64,000 nucleotides of DNA from Chlorops oryzae. Its lineage: Eukaryota; Arthropoda; Insecta; Diptera; Chloropidae. The stretch spans positions 11,081,163-11,145,162 of the forward strand of contig CM035808.1 in the NCBI GenBank assembly GCA_020466095.1, given 5' to 3'. The notes under the pieces were generated by a model. The model was not told the origin of the DNA. It did not search any database and worked only from the letters and a program-made list of their open reading frames with translations. Made by a program: the position numbers and the translations under genes. Positions 11,278 to 23,595 of the stretch are shown in pieces (within the stretch, counting starts at the first letter, position 1; each line of letters opens with the position of its first letter).

Positions 11278-11844
11278 CCCAGCAGAAAATTATCTCCTGC
11301 ATGACAAAGTCACCAATGATGTCATCGATGACATATAGGTGACATTGTCATGCATGACAGCTTGGAGGACATGTCATCGTGGCATCCCTGTTCATGTGAT
11401 TGACTCTCATTGGCTACTGAAATTTAAATAAGGTTTTAGCGTCAGTTCGGCGTTAGCATGAAGTGGCGTAGATGATGAGTGTTCGACTCAGAGTCCGAAG
11501 ATCGCAGGTTCGATCCCTGGCTGAGGCAAACAAAAATTTAGATTTTTTAAAAATTGTGAAATATCCAAAGAGAGGACAAAGAAGAGAAGTTATCAAACTG
11601 GTTTCTATAAATTGACATTTAGAGAGAAAAAGAGCAATGTGCTGCTCTCAAATGCTTTTTTCGCCATCGCATCCCCTAGCATGACCAGTGGCATTTTCTA
11701 ATCTTCCAGTGATAATGTCACCGCTGAACTCCCTGCCAGCTCCTGTGTAAATGTCATACAAAGTGTCACCGGAAATAGCATGCATTCCGGCTCCGAAGTC
11801 ACTAGGACATCATCGGGGATGTCCGCGGGACATTTCCCGCTGGG
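11278..11844 (+). repeat. CCCAGC-ended repeat with tRNA-like segment (family B), copy 1
   Basis: It starts CCCAGCAGAAAATTATCTCC and ends in TTTCCCGCTGGG, a short inverted match. Its reverse complement is present at 28753-29319, with a fragment near 55728. An internal segment holds an A-box-like TGGCGTAGATGATGAG (11464) and a B-box-like GGTTCGATCC (11507-11516), as in tRNA genes and tRNA-derived SINEs. No long ORF. The class is uncertain: a SINE that acquired inverted ends, or a non-autonomous DNA element carrying a tRNA-like promoter. Confidence 0.7.
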
Positions 11845-11871
11845 AAAATAAACTTACGCACACACACACAA

Positions 11872-12355
11872 ATACCCTAGCGTAAGCAGGGTAGGTATAT
11901 TAGTTTTGTGCGGATCTTGTAACAGCTATAATTAAGCTACCTGGATATAGCCAAATATATATATATATATTTGATCGGGATCGAAAACTGAATCGGTTTA
12001 GACATATCCGTCCGTCTGTGGTCGGATCTCTTTCCAAACGGCTGGACCAATCCAAATTTGGCACACTTGTATATCAGACCCCATGTATGATCCTTTGTGA
12101 AAATGGGCGATATCAGCCCACTTCCACGATCACAAATTGACATTTTTCGAAACTTCCCAAGCAAAAGGCCTAGAAGCTTCAAATTCGAAACATAGGTTAA
12201 CCAACACACATTAAGGGTGTTGGAGACATATTGATGTATTCCGCCCACAAATTCTCTACGGAAAGGCAAAACATAGTACGTCAATATGGTGGGGACGCTT
12301 GGTATATGAAAGTTTCGTGCTTGACCAACTTTAGCTTTCTTACTTGTTGTTCCTT
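11872..12355 (-). repeat. Dispersed AACAAGTAAG-type non-coding repeat
   Basis: Read on the minus strand it starts AACAAGTAAGAAAGCTAAAG and ends near a small hairpin made from ACCCTAGC and GCAGGGT (about 11874-11892). It includes CCGTCCGTCTG (12009-12019), a hallmark of similar repeats in this window (21487-22365). No terminal inverted repeats or ORF of note. Such elements are common in flies, and a Helitron-like origin is possible but not shown. Confidence 0.5.
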
Positions 12356-12561
12356 CTGATCTCGAATAAAGATTTTCGGTATAAAGAAACGCTCAGGCAC
12401 AATTTCTATGTTCCAAAGAATCGTCTATTTTTTTTTTTCTTCATTTTAATTAAAAAAAAAATTATAAAATTCTTAACGCTTTTTGAGATATGGACCAAAA
12501 ATGATCAGGAGGTGAAGAAATGGTTAAATTTTTGAGACTTTTGTTATTTGTGTCTAATAGA

Positions 12562-12712
12562 CAGGCCTAGGGTGGAAAAGGGGGATTTTCCTTCGGGCTC
12601 GGGCTCTCTGAAGGGGCCCATAATAGGCATGGGACTTTTTTGTGACGCACATTTTTGTAATGGGATCCCCGAAAAAAATTCCCCGGTCACCAAATTTCTA
12701 TCTACGGGTCTG
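12562..12712. repeat. hAT-like MITE, 151 bp
   Basis: Begins CAGGCCTAGG and ends CTACGGGTCTG, which inverted reads CAGACCCGTAG. It is flanked by a perfect 8-bp duplication CTAATAGA (12554-12561 and 12713-12720). The 8-bp duplication and CAG ends fit the hAT superfamily. A diverged relative in opposite orientation is at 36948-37135. Confidence 0.8.
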
Positions 12713-13536
12713 CTAATAGATGAAGTTTTTCTGGTTATTTATTACTACAGTTATTTTTTCATGTATAAGAGTAAAACTTTGTCAAAGACAGGAAATTAAA
12801 ATACCCAACGGTCTACGATATAAAGCAACATCACACGCGCAACTTAATTCTCGGCCAAACTTTTTGATATCGATTTAATTTTGAACTGTAACCAATCTGG
12901 CAAAACCAAATTTAGGAATTTTTTACATTTAATAAACACTCTCAGGAACTGTAGTCAAAATTTTATTATTCAGCTCTATTCTAAAAAAAATAGAGAGTTA
13001 TTTTTCCCTACAAAATTTCTCAACGGAAAAAGGAAGTCTTCTGAGGTTCAATTTAAACATTTTCTTGATAATGTTCGAAGTTCCTGCTCCCTTCAAATTC
13101 CCTTCCCAGTGTGCTGATATATTTTTTGTCGTGTTGCATCCTGTAACTGAGATTTGAATTAATAAAATTTTTACTGTAGTTGTATGTTAGGCATATCAAT
13201 ATCTCGAATGCTCTTTCGCTTCCTCCTGCTCATAATTGGCAAGCGAAAACTAAATGAAATCATTTTCGTAGGCGTACAACTTTTATTGAGAGATAAAATC
13301 TTTTTACACATTTTTATTTATTGAAGTTTTTTTTTTTTTATATAAAGCTCTCCTTCTTCATGCTTTCAGCCTTATTTGCTAACAACTAATGGGATGACGG
13401 CAAAACAATAGGAATATTCGTTTACGAAATAGAAAAAAAATCCTGTCATTATGTTCAGAAAGATCTTCTCTGAAAGTAGAAAAATTTTCAAAAATACACA
13501 GTGAAGGATTTTTTTCTTATTTTAAGGGACAATTTT

Positions 13537-13797
13537 ATGTGCATCAAGTTAGCTTGCACTTTTTCGAATTTCCCAAACAAAATTATTGTGCTGTAATGTG
13601 CCCAGTTTGTGCTATCATGTGCCGTTTCGAAAAAAAAAAAAATTCCTCAAGGGATGCCATTTTTATGAGGAGGTCCTTTTTTTCGTGTCAAGTTAGTTTT
13701 TTTTCGAAACGGCACATGATAGCACAAACTGGGCACATTACAGCACAATAATTTTTTTCGGGAAATTCAAAAAAGTGCAAGCTAACTTGATGCACAT
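13537..13797. repeat. MULE-like fold-back MITE, 261 bp
   Basis: Two arms of about 100 bp, starting ATGTGCATCAAGTTAGCTTG and ending with its complement, are nearly perfect inverted copies around a central loop of about 60 bp. The perfect 9-bp direct repeat GACAATTTT flanks it (13528-13536 and 13798-13806). Long terminal repeats with 9-bp duplications are typical of Mutator-like elements. The short ORF inside is only a reading through the arms. Confidence 0.8.
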
Positions 13798-13806
13798 GAC
13801 AATTTT

Positions 13807-15484
13807 GATTTAATTTTTAACCAAAAACCACTTCAAATACTTAAAAGGAATTTTTTCTAATCATTTTTCTAAACGAAAAGGTTTTTTTTTTTAAATAATA
13901 TCAAAGGGAAAAAGTGCCGCCAAAATACTGGCAACTGTGAGTGGAATAGAGTCGTCTTCATGCTTCCAAAAAATCATGTTGAAACTTTCCAATTCTATTG
14001 GACACACAATTCAGATACGGAGACCAAATTTCATCCACAGAGTAAAATTTCTTCCCTTTTCATCGAAGTTTTGGAGAAAGTTTGAAACTTTTGAAAGCTT
14101 TTTCTCTGTTACCATCAAAGCTTTAAAAAGAAAAATTTTCCAAAATTTTGCATCACAAATTCAGTTGGAAATTTAATTAAGAAAAAATACTGGCAAAAAA
14201 AATGCAAGACTTTTTTAGGAATCCTCAACGAATTCGTAGGAAGCAACAAGTTGCCGGCTTTTTTTTTTTTTGCTTTGAAAATTGAAAGCTCTTAGCAACA
14301 ATTGCAATAGAAAAAATTATTTTATTTTTTTCTCAATCAAAAAGAGTAAATTCAATTAAATTGCAATAAAAATAAAAATAAAATAAAAAATATATAAAAA
14401 TAAAAATAAATGAGAAAATAAAGAAATTGGCACAAGTATCGTAAAATTTCTAAATATAGCATGAAATTGCATTAAATGCGTGGATTTTTATCTTTTAAAA
14501 TTGCGAATAAAAACCACAGCTACTGTATCCACTTGACAGTGGCTGCTCTCGACTCTCCCCCAATATAGCCGGAATAATAAGTTCTTTGTTTGTTGCTTAT
14601 TTTGAAAGGAAAAGAAAAACAAACAAAATTGCAAAAAAAAAAAAAAACAAAATCCATTCGCTTGTGACTCAAGGCATGTGGATTACGTCATAGAGAGAAG
14701 ACACATCATCGTCATCTATGGGAAAATTATTACACTCAGGAATGTGTACGTACTTGTATTACCCAAGACGAATGATGAATTGGAATCAGAAAAAAGGGAT
14801 ATGCGATATGGAATATGAGAAATAAGGGGGAAAACAACTGATTATATTTTACGATATATCGAGCGTATAAATAATAATATTGCTTTCCATACTCAAGCCC
14901 AATCGATGTGGATCATGGATTGTTCGAGGAATTCCTGATGAAGTCATTTTTTTTTTAATTGCCGATATTTTTTTGTTATTTTTTTTTTTGTTATTAATTG
15001 ACATAGCCTGGGATTTTGATGAGCTACGAAGCACTGCAAATATCATAGCCTTCAAACCAGTTTAAACTTTTTGAAGGGTTTAACCTTTCAATGATTGTCC
15101 TCAGGAGAGTTTAAACCAGATTTATTAATTCTATATGAAAGTTTTCGAAAAATTCGAATAAAGCCAAGGTTTTTGATTAAGTGAATCTGACATGAAGACT
15201 AAAAGAATGGGGGGTTTCCCTAAAACGTGTAATTGCCTCAAAAACTCGTGTATCAAGAAGGGTAAAAAACTATTGAATGAAATTTTGTATGAAAAATTTT
15301 ACATTTTTCCACCTTTCAATCTTTTTAACTTAATTAAATTGAATTAAATTAAAAATTATAATTAAAGCTTTCGAAGCTCTTAAGTTGAAGACTTCGACCC
15401 TAAATTCTGAAAAATTTATACTTTAGATTTAGTCGTCATATGGCGAATATTGGAGTCGTTGTGGACCCCACATTCACCTCCTGC
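13807..15484. other. Intron segment without recognised features
   Basis: AT-rich DNA with A/T runs (for example 14261-14272 and 14633-14647). Open frames near 13937-14176 and 14849-15065 have AT-driven composition and no recognisable motif. No gene seen. Confidence 0.55.
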
Positions 15485-15492
15485 CTTGAGGA

Positions 15493-16104
15493 CAGTGGCG
15501 TGTCCAGAGAAAGAGTTCTTTGATGGTGCTTAAATTTTCCACAGTGATACATATATTTAACAATTATAAGACATTAACCCAAAAAAAAATTTTGGGGGGA
15601 GCAAGAGAAAGTTTAGAGTTTTGGACCAAAAACCCAAAAAAATCCGAAAAATTTATGGTGTCCGATGTGGATGAAAATTTATATATAGAATAAGTGAAAA
15701 ATTCTAAGAATTTTGGCATCAAAATTTTTTCAAGAAACCGATTACAACTTGTCTAGTTTTGGTCTAGTTCCAAACTGGTCCAAAAAGGATCAGTTTTTTG
15801 AAAAAATTTTAGTGGTAAAATATTTAGATTTTTTCACTTATTCTTTATATAAATTTTCATTCAAGAAACGGACTACAACTAGTCTAGTTTTGGTCTAGTT
15901 CCGAACTGGTCCAAAAAGGACCAGTTTGTTGAAAAAAATTTAGTTCTAAAATTATTAAAATTTTTCACTTATTCTATATATAAATTTTCATCCGAATCGG
16001 ACGCCATGAATTTTTGGATTTGGTTAATGTCTTATAATTGTTCAATATACCACTGTGAAATATTTAAGCACCATCAAAGCACTCTTTCTCTAGATACGCC
16101 ACTG
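15493..16104. repeat. hAT-like MITE, 612 bp, with internal tandem duplication
   Basis: Terminal inverted repeats starting CAGTGGCGTGTCCAGAGAAA extend about 50 bp. The inverted right end reads CAGTGGCGTATCTAGAGAAA. The 8-bp duplication CTTGAGGA lies on both sides (15485-15492 and 16105-16112). Inside, a unit of about 130 bp containing GTCTAGTTTTGGTCTAGTTC occurs twice in tandem (about 15715 and 15857). A diverged, interrupted copy is at 44163-47325. Confidence 0.88.
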
Positions 16105-16112
16105 CTTGAGGA

Positions 16113-17782
16113 CAATGATAGTGCGGAGAAATTCCTCTGCTACTACCTTGCTTTGTCATGGGCCAGGATGAGAGTATGGGGTCGTGCCATATTGAGGAAA
16201 ATATCCCTTCTCTAGCCCTCGCGAAACTGCTGGGTTACTGCTGACCTTACCTCATTTCCTTTCACTTTTCCAATCCATTTTTCCCCTTTCCTCTTCTCTC
16301 AGGACGGCGAAGCAGTCCCACCCACCCACATATCATCATCGTTATCATCAAGCTCGCCAGCTCTTAACCCTTTATCGATTGAATAGGAAAAAATTAAAAG
16401 CGTATAAAAAAATTTGCCACTGACTTCACATCAGAACTCCCTTTCGATATGCACTGCCTTTCGCTTTCGAAGGACTCACCGGAAAATGAAAAGCTTGCAT
16501 GTTTTGACAGCATTTGAGACAACACATTAATTATAAGAAAATCGAGTTAAAAAATTAAGTGTCGGCGGCGTGCGCTTAAGAAGCGTCAAGCTGACTTCTG
16601 AATATTCGTATTGTCGTTGCATGTCCACCGAAGATTTAATATCGTTCGCAAAATGATGGCGAACCGCAAAAAAAATGACGTTATTTTTAAATTTTATTGG
16701 GTCACTATGTCAGTGAGATTTTCTTGTTGAAGAAATAAAACTGCTGTTTTTTTTTTCTTTCCATTTTTTGCGTTAATATCATGTGAGATGAGAGCGAAAA
16801 AAACATAAAATGCGAAAAAATTGACTTATTAAAAATGAAAAGAAAAAAAGAGAAGAAGAAAAAAAAAAATACGAATAAAAGCGAAACGAAATGATTAATT
16901 AACCCAGACCTTTAAAACGACAAACGATGAATGCAAGTTCATACGTTGATTCAGTTTAGCGCTTTGGTGTTTTAAAAAAACCATTTTTTTTTTTTTTTGG
17001 TTGATCATTATAATGACGATGGTGTGTTTTGGTGTGCTGTGGTGACTACGTTTACGTCGCTGTTGCCATCGTTGATATATACTTCATCGTTGTCGTCGTA
17101 GTCGTCATCATCCGTCGTGAACTGCCGATGATGTTGATTTTCTTTTTCAAAGAACGATGACAGCAAAAGTCAAGCGGAATCAGTGTTGATCTTGTTGTTG
17201 TTGTTGTTGATACGATGGCGGTGCACACATTGCGATGCCGGGCGGTGTGATGCGGTGAGGTGTGATTCAACGAGGAGCGACATTAAATCAAACAACAGCA
17301 ATGCCAGTATCGATAAATACCAACGTCGATTGTTGCGCAATATTTCAACAGTTTTCAATTGATTGGACTTTTCAAAATAATATCGTGAAAAAGGGATGAG
17401 AAGGGGGGAAGAATGGGAACTCATCAAAGAATGTGACATGCATTTTTAATCGACTGTGATTGATTGGGAAAAGAATTTTATTTATTTTTTCATTTCTTTT
17501 ATTCATAAGAAATTGGGCGTGGTTGGAAAGCTTGAGAATAATTCGTGGCTTTTACTAACATGGGAATTCCTGCAATTATTCAACATATGCAAGCATATGG
17601 ATCCGATTTCAATCATTCTTAAATAAGAGGGAATACTAGAAGTGCTCCTCTCTTGGGCGTGAAAAGATCGAAAGAGCGGAAAAATGTAAATTTTTCATAC
17701 AAAACTTCGTTCATTAGTTTCTAAAAGCCTTCTTGATTTACGAGTTTTCCAAGTTTTCAATTCAAATATTTATGCTATGTTC
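16113..17782. other. Intron segment, no gene recognised
   Basis: Moderately GC-richer than its neighbours around 16260-16640 and 17000-17300, with trinucleotide-like GTT/GTC stretches. The minus-strand frames at 17052-17439 are Thr- or Ser-rich readings of these repeats and show no conserved motif. It may contain regulatory DNA. Confidence 0.4.
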
Positions 17783-18319
17783 AAGCCCAAAATCCAACAT
17801 TGCGATAGCCCGATGCGAGAGCGCGAAACGAGATGCATACAAATTTCAAAACATGCAATAATATGGTTCAAGCTCCAATGTATCGCACTGCGAGACCTCG
17901 TAGCGAGAAAATTTTGAAAAATTGAATATTCTCGTTGCGAGGCAATTTGACAGGTTAATGATGTAGCTATTTTTTTGAGTACTCGCTATTGGGTACTCGT
18001 TTAAACTAATAAAACAAAAACTGTTCACTGTTCCGTGAAAAAGAGCTTTTAAAATATTTCGCGAGCTTTGGTTCATTTTGAAAATTTTTTGAAAATTTTT
18101 AGTTCAAATTTAAACTCAAGTCATAGCGTATAATTTTTATGAGTACTCGGTACTCGTTAGTTTGGTACTTGGTTCAAGTATTGCATTACTAGAAGCGATA
18201 TTATGCTTACATCTGCGTGACGCAAAACTCTCATTGGAGATTGAAATGCGTCACGCAAAACATTTTCGTGACGTCGCGCACTCTCGCATCGGGCTCTCGC
18301 AATGTTGGATTTTGGGCTT
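17783..18319. repeat. MITE with about 45-bp terminal inverted repeats
   Basis: The left end AAGCCCAAAATCCAACATTG is matched by the inverted right end, which continues as GCGAGAGCCCGATGCGAGAG. The similarity extends about 45 bp. I could not identify a target-site duplication. The interior repeats GCGTGACGCAAAAC-type motifs and has no coding potential. Confidence 0.7.
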
Positions 18320-19211
18320 CAGACTGCAACCTGAATTAAGTAATTCGGCCCCCATTCGTTATTCCGAGCCGAATCACATTGTGAATCACATTGTAGTACG
18401 CCATACAAATTTTGACAAGCCGAATTACCTCATTCGAACGTAATTCAGTTTGAATTACGATAAAGTCAGTGCCTTCCCTAATCTTTATCGGAGTTTATCG
18501 AAACCAGAAGAAGGAATCAGCAAGAAAACAAAATCCTCCCAGCCGGAATTAATTACATTCATGACATAAGAGATCAATTAGTGCTCTTTCCAATGTCGTT
18601 CTTGTAAAAATATCATGAAAACCAGAGCTGGCTACAACAGACCCTTCTTCAAAAGAAATTTTCATGGTCAAAAGAATTTTTTACTTATATTGAGGCAGTT
18701 TCATTACATGGGAAATTTCCGACTGGGTTGTTTCTTTTCACACAAAACGACGTCAAAAACGAATTACGAATCTCTCATCTGAACGGGTTAATTCGGATTT
18801 GTATTTCATGGAGCCAATTTCTTAATTCATAATGCCGTCTGAACATGACATTACATGATTAAGGGAAGACCCTAAATCTTTTTAAATATGCAAAACAAAT
18901 GAAATTTATTTTTCACTTTAGAAATTAGAGGTTATTATAAGTCACTTTCTCCTTTTGAGGATTTGTTTAACCCTTTAGCAAGCATTAGACTAATATCTCA
19001 TTTTGTTGGGTAACGAATCGAGGTTTAAGGCTCAGCAGAATCTTACTTTCTTGACCGATCTCAAAACTATGTAAGAAAAAGTGCTACAGGGGTTTATTTT
19101 CTTTATTTTGAGATATAATTTGTTCAAATCGGATGATGCATTGTCGAGTTCGGCTCCAAAAAGCCGCAATAGACCATTAAAAAAAAAGTAATTTTTTTCT
19201 TAAAAAATCAA
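18320..19211. other. Intron segment with repetitive GAATTAC motifs
   Basis: Several AATTACG/CGAATTA motifs between 18330 and 18840 suggest an old, degraded element with sub-terminal repeats, but ends could not be placed. No coding signal. Confidence 0.35.
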
Positions 19212-19447
19212 ATCATCTCTTAAGAGGACACCTACGGCACCGAAAATTGTGTCCGCTTAACAGAGGTGTTCGCTTAAGAGGAAACTATTTGAGAATCAGG
19301 AATACTAGAGCAATCAGTGGCGGATTTACCGTATAGGCAAACAAAATAGTCAACTCCCTAGGACGGCAAATTGTCTTAATCCGGCCCTGAGAGCAATCCA
19401 AAAAATTGTCCAATTTAGAGGAATTTCCGCAAGGAGAGAGTACACTG
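19212..19447. repeat. pogo-like MITE, interrupted
   Basis: Contains CTCTTAAGAGGACACC on the left and ends GGAGAGAGTACACTG followed by TA (19448-19449). The same ends occur at 55377-55501 and 23596. The left tip is eroded. It is interrupted by the element at 19316-19390. Confidence 0.6.
19316..19390. repeat. Tiny hAT-like insertion with 8-9-bp duplication
   Basis: About 75 bp, starting AGTGGCGGATTTA and ending TAATCCGGCCCTGA, which are imperfect inverted repeats. It is flanked by GAGCAATC at 19308-19315 and 19391-19398; the match extends to nine bases if A is included. It splits an older pogo-like MITE and is therefore younger. Confidence 0.7.
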
Positions 19448-19449
19448 TA

Positions 19450-20798
19450 TAAAAACCCCATTTGTGAATATAGCTTGATTTTCAAGTAATTTCCGTCTTC
19501 AAAAGGGGCCTTGCCTCCATTCTTCCTCCCCTCAAATACGCCATTGTTTGTTTGTGATTGCAACAAGTTGCAAATAATTCGTGCAGCCTAGCGTAAAGGA
19601 ATTTTCAATTATAATTTTTTTTTTACTCCATTATTCGATAAGGCTCAGACCTGAAGGCATAAAAAAACAGTTGGAAGCAATAAAAAACGTTTCACTAAAA
19701 AAAATAATTTGAAAAAAAAAATGACAGAAAAATTAGTGAAAGCAACTTATATTAAAATGCGAACGAGGGGAGAGCAATAAAAAAATAATATTTTTTTTAT
19801 CGCATTTTAATGCGCGAAGACAGAAATGAAATGATTCGGATATAAATGAAGAAAAAAGCAAAATTTAATTATTTTGTCATTTCGCCGAATGCGGGAAAGT
19901 ATCGACACGAGCGATAAATTAACGCCTCTTTGGTGCACCTGATTTGCCTGCGATGATTATTCAAGTTGATGGGCGAAACGTGCGCGAGCAGGTGAAAAAA
20001 GTTTGCGGCTGACAACGAGTCTCACGGTGGTGGCTCAAATTTTTGACATCCTTTTTCTGAGCCACTGTCTGATATTTATTTCTCTATTTCTTGTCCGCTT
20101 TCAATCAAAACAAATAATTATTCAAAAAGATACATACCTACTTAATTGTGAAAGCATTTATAAAAACTTTTGGTATGTTGAAAAATTCAAGCGACATTAG
20201 AAAATTTAATTGACTTCATTTTTCCCCATAAGGCCTGTTTCCAACGATGCGAGAGCGGCGTCAAAATAAAATTTCGCAATTATCACAGCATGGTAACACG
20301 TGCAATGCGATTTAAATCATATATTTTGAGTTCAAGTACAATGAAACCCGATTTTCACATTCAAAAGGGACCTTCTTTGCGGCTCTTTTAAATTTTGCTC
20401 AAATATTTATATGAGAAAATCTTATAATAAATTCCTGTTAATCCTACGTGTCAGCAGTTAAAAGCTGTCTCGAAAACTGGGAGCTACGGTCCAGCAAGGA
20501 ATACTGGCAAAGCCTTTCAGGTCTAAAATTCATCATTAAACATCAGAAACGTGAAGTTACGGAGTGCAAAAACATAGGCACATAAATCTCCTTTCTCTCA
20601 GTAGTCCACTGCAGCCCAAAATTCCAGCTCCACATGATACACCTGGCAAACAGCTCTCAATACAAGCCTTAAAGACCCATATAATGAGTGAAGATGTTAC
20701 CCTATATCGGCTGAAAGTCGGAGATTTCAAAAAGTCCACGTCGAGCTGATACTCGAGAACTACTTATCAGCCCGAGGGAGTTTGTCCCATCGGATTTG
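19450..20798. other. Intron segment, no gene recognised
   Basis: A GC-richer part at 20460-20770 has open frames on both strands (20564-20749 plus, 20557-20739 minus). Neither shows a motif I know, so this could be a degraded element. The rest is AT-rich. Confidence 0.35.

Positions 20799-20832
<34 letters not shown>
20799..20832. repeat. A homopolymer, about 34 bases
   Basis: An uninterrupted A run, possibly the tail of an old retroposed copy to its left, although no duplication was found to confirm this. Confidence 0.9.
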
Positions 20833-20833
<1 letters not shown>

Positions 20834-20849
20834 ATGATCCTATTCCAAA

Positions 20850-21305
20850 CACAAGGGTCTCCATTTCGGCTTCAATGAAAAAAAAAAAAAAAATTTTTTT
20901 TCAATAATAACATTTAACCCTTTTACTTCCCTTGTACTCTTATTACCACCAAGTTTATACACCCGAATGGGCTATAAAAGACTCTAAGTCTTAACTGTCA
21001 GGCCAATGAATAGAATTATTTGAATTGAAAATATTTTTTTAAAAATTAACCCTTTTACTCCCCTTTGGTAAAATATATTTCAACGAAATTTGAAAGTTCT
21101 TCATAGATCTATTTCAACTGCCATATCACATATTTTGATTTTTCCCATTGGTGCCTAAATGCCTATAGAACATACGATTGGTGTTTTTATAATTCTCAAG
21201 TGGTTTATACACTCATTTGGTATATACACTCTCTGTGGTATATGATGTATTCTCTCTTAAGTGGACACTTAAAGGACCGAAAAATATGTCCGCTTAACAA
21301 AGGGG
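20850..21305 (+). repeat. Inverted repeat arm (pair of 23868-24310)
   Basis: About 440 bp here is repeated in reverse complement at 23868-24310 with moderate divergence. Shared blocks include ACCACCAAGTTTATACACCC, TTAACCCTTTTACT and AAGTGGACACTTAAAGGACC. The outer part resembles pogo-like MITEs (CTCTCTTAAG.GGACA). The two arms face each other across about 2.5 kb. Confidence 0.7.
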
Positions 21306-21486
21306 AGAACATTTTTTAGGGAAAAAATTCTCGGGGAATATTCATTCATATGTATCTAAATGTCCGCTTCCTTAAAAAGGAAGGTGTTCGAGGGCATACT
21401 ACTAGGTAAAATAGAATTAAAATCAACTAAATGGCACCAAATGTCTGTACCTCAATTTCACCAGGGGAAAACCCCCAAATACCTAA

Positions 21487-22365
21487 AAAACAAGTAAGGG
21501 TGTTATAGTCAGGCGAGCCTGACAATAGAATACCCGACACAGACACACATCTTCAAATAATTTTTAATATCAAGAGGTGTTTAAGGCCATTAGGGGCCCC
21601 ATATACCGACTTTTGTTAATTTCTTTATGAACACCGCCCTTTTTCCACGCCCACTTTTCCATTTTTTCCGAATTCTAATCGGAGGCTTAAATATACGCTC
21701 AAATTCTAAGTTTCATTAAAATATTTCGAAAAAGTCCGATTTAAAGGCAGTTTTGGGATTTTTGTGACAGACCCTAGTACTGGAGGTACCCTTAAAAATG
21801 GACCGATCAAGGAAATTTTTTGGAAGGATGTTTAAGGCTACAAAGGAAGCATAAGTGCCAAATTTCGTTCAAGTCCCATTTGAATTTCGGGTGTAGGAGA
21901 CAATTTTTGAAAACCGCCCTTCTGCCACGCCCACTTTTCCAATTTTCAGAAATAATATTACTGGCCTTTAAATATGATCAAATATCAAATTTCATCAAAA
22001 TATCTTGAAAAACATCGGATTTAGAGCAGCTTTTGTGATTTTCGTTACAGACCCTAGTACTGGAGGTACCCCTAAAAATGGTCCGATCGGGTCCATTCTC
22101 GAACTTGTTCTTACTCATGTCCCCGTGAGCACGCATACCAAATTTTGTCAAGATAGCTCAATTTCTTCAATAAGATAACTGTATACAAACAGACGGACAG
22201 ACGGACAGACGGACAGACGGACGGACATGTCTAAATCGAATCTCCTGGTGACACTGATCATTTCTATATATATTTTGTATGGTCTATCTCGACTAGTTCT
22301 GGGTGTTACACACAACCACACAAACGCAATATACCCTCGACACAGAGTGTGTCGGGTATAAAAAT
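21487..22365 (+). repeat. AACAAGTAAG-type dispersed repeat with internal duplication
   Basis: Starts AACAAGTAAGGGTG after an A run and ends with a hairpin made from ATACCCTCGACAC and GTGTCGGGTAT. The block CAGACCCTAGTACTGGAGGT occurs twice inside (about 21769 and 22049) and again at 30281 in another copy. A (GACAGACG) simple repeat sits near 22190-22225. No ORF. Confidence 0.6.
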
Positions 22366-23595
22366 AGTGTCCGCTTTGGGGACTTTTCACTGTACTTTGT
22401 GACTGTCAAAAATGTGTGATTTTTCAAAGATTACTACACGTTTTTCTGTCTCTCTCTCGTTCAGCCTTCGCAACAATGGAGATGGGGCTTTAATCTATTT
22501 ATTATCGGATTTTGTTGCTGAATGAAATTCGTACGCATGTTACGCATTTCGAAAATAATCAAACACACACAAATGATGTCTGGTTTTTTTTATTGTCGCG
22601 TAAAAATATTTGAACAAAAAAAATGAAAGAAAACGTGTGGAGCTTTTACGCATGACAATAAATTTGATATCATTTTTTAAAATTTTTATTTTAAAATTTT
22701 TTAATCGGATCAAGGACCACAATTGAGCTATAAGTGATAATCCAGATAAATACTTTGTAAGCTGTTTCGAATTAGATAAGACAGTAACAAAGGGAGGAGA
22801 GAAATGGACTGCAGCAGAGATATGTATATGAATTTATTTATAAATTTGCGATTATATTCTCTCTCTCGCTCTCTCTCTGTCAATATTACAATTTCCGCTG
22901 CTTGTACTTAATGGCAATAAATTAATTAATTTAATTGTTTTACATTTGAAAAGACATTTGCTAAATGTGTGATTACAGCAAATTGTTACAAATACGCCGG
23001 GGTCTGCTGCCTTTCTTATCAAGGCGTACACGTGTGCGATCTGGAATTTTAACAATTAATAAATTATTTTCGAGTCGTTGCAGTCGCTGCTGTCGACCGT
23101 ATTGATCGTCTTTCGAGCGAATCTTACAGGCGCAGACACGAAAGCACGCAATTGATGCCAATTGTTGGGCTTATTGTAGGGAAAGCCGCCTAACGGAAAC
23201 AATTACAGAAATCTTTCTACACGGGTATTTAGGTGTTCGAGAGTGTGTGTGCATATGTTTAGGAAATGAAAGCGCTCTTATCACTTGAAAGCACGCTGAG
23301 ATTGCGCTATTATTTTTGAAGAAATTTTTATAATTTCAAAAAGCGAACTTTTTTGGAAGAAGATGCGAATTTTCTTTCTTTTTATTTTTTCAAACTATTT
23401 CCAGGATATCCTCAATTGTTCAAGGGTTTTTTATCTGGTAGTTTTTATGTTCAAATGTGCGAAAAAGTTCTTTGAAAATATCGTTCATATTTAGAAAGGA
23501 ATATTAATCATGGGGTATAATGATGTCCCATTGGTTTTTATTGTATTAAGATGAATTTTCGGGATCAGATATCGAATATGAATCAGTCGGAAATA
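22366..23595. other. Intron segment, no gene recognised
   Basis: AT-rich with a CTCT-rich patch (22857-22880). Short minus frames at 22852-23161 have no recognisable domain. Nothing else is visible. Confidence 0.4.

Noticed and set aside
11464..11528. A tRNA gene
   Set aside because: A- and B-box-like sequences are present, but the stems do not pair properly and the segment sits inside a dispersed repeat that recurs at 28753-29319.
22190..22225. CRISPR-like short repeats
   Set aside because: GACAGACG units are contiguous without spacers, in a eukaryotic repeat.
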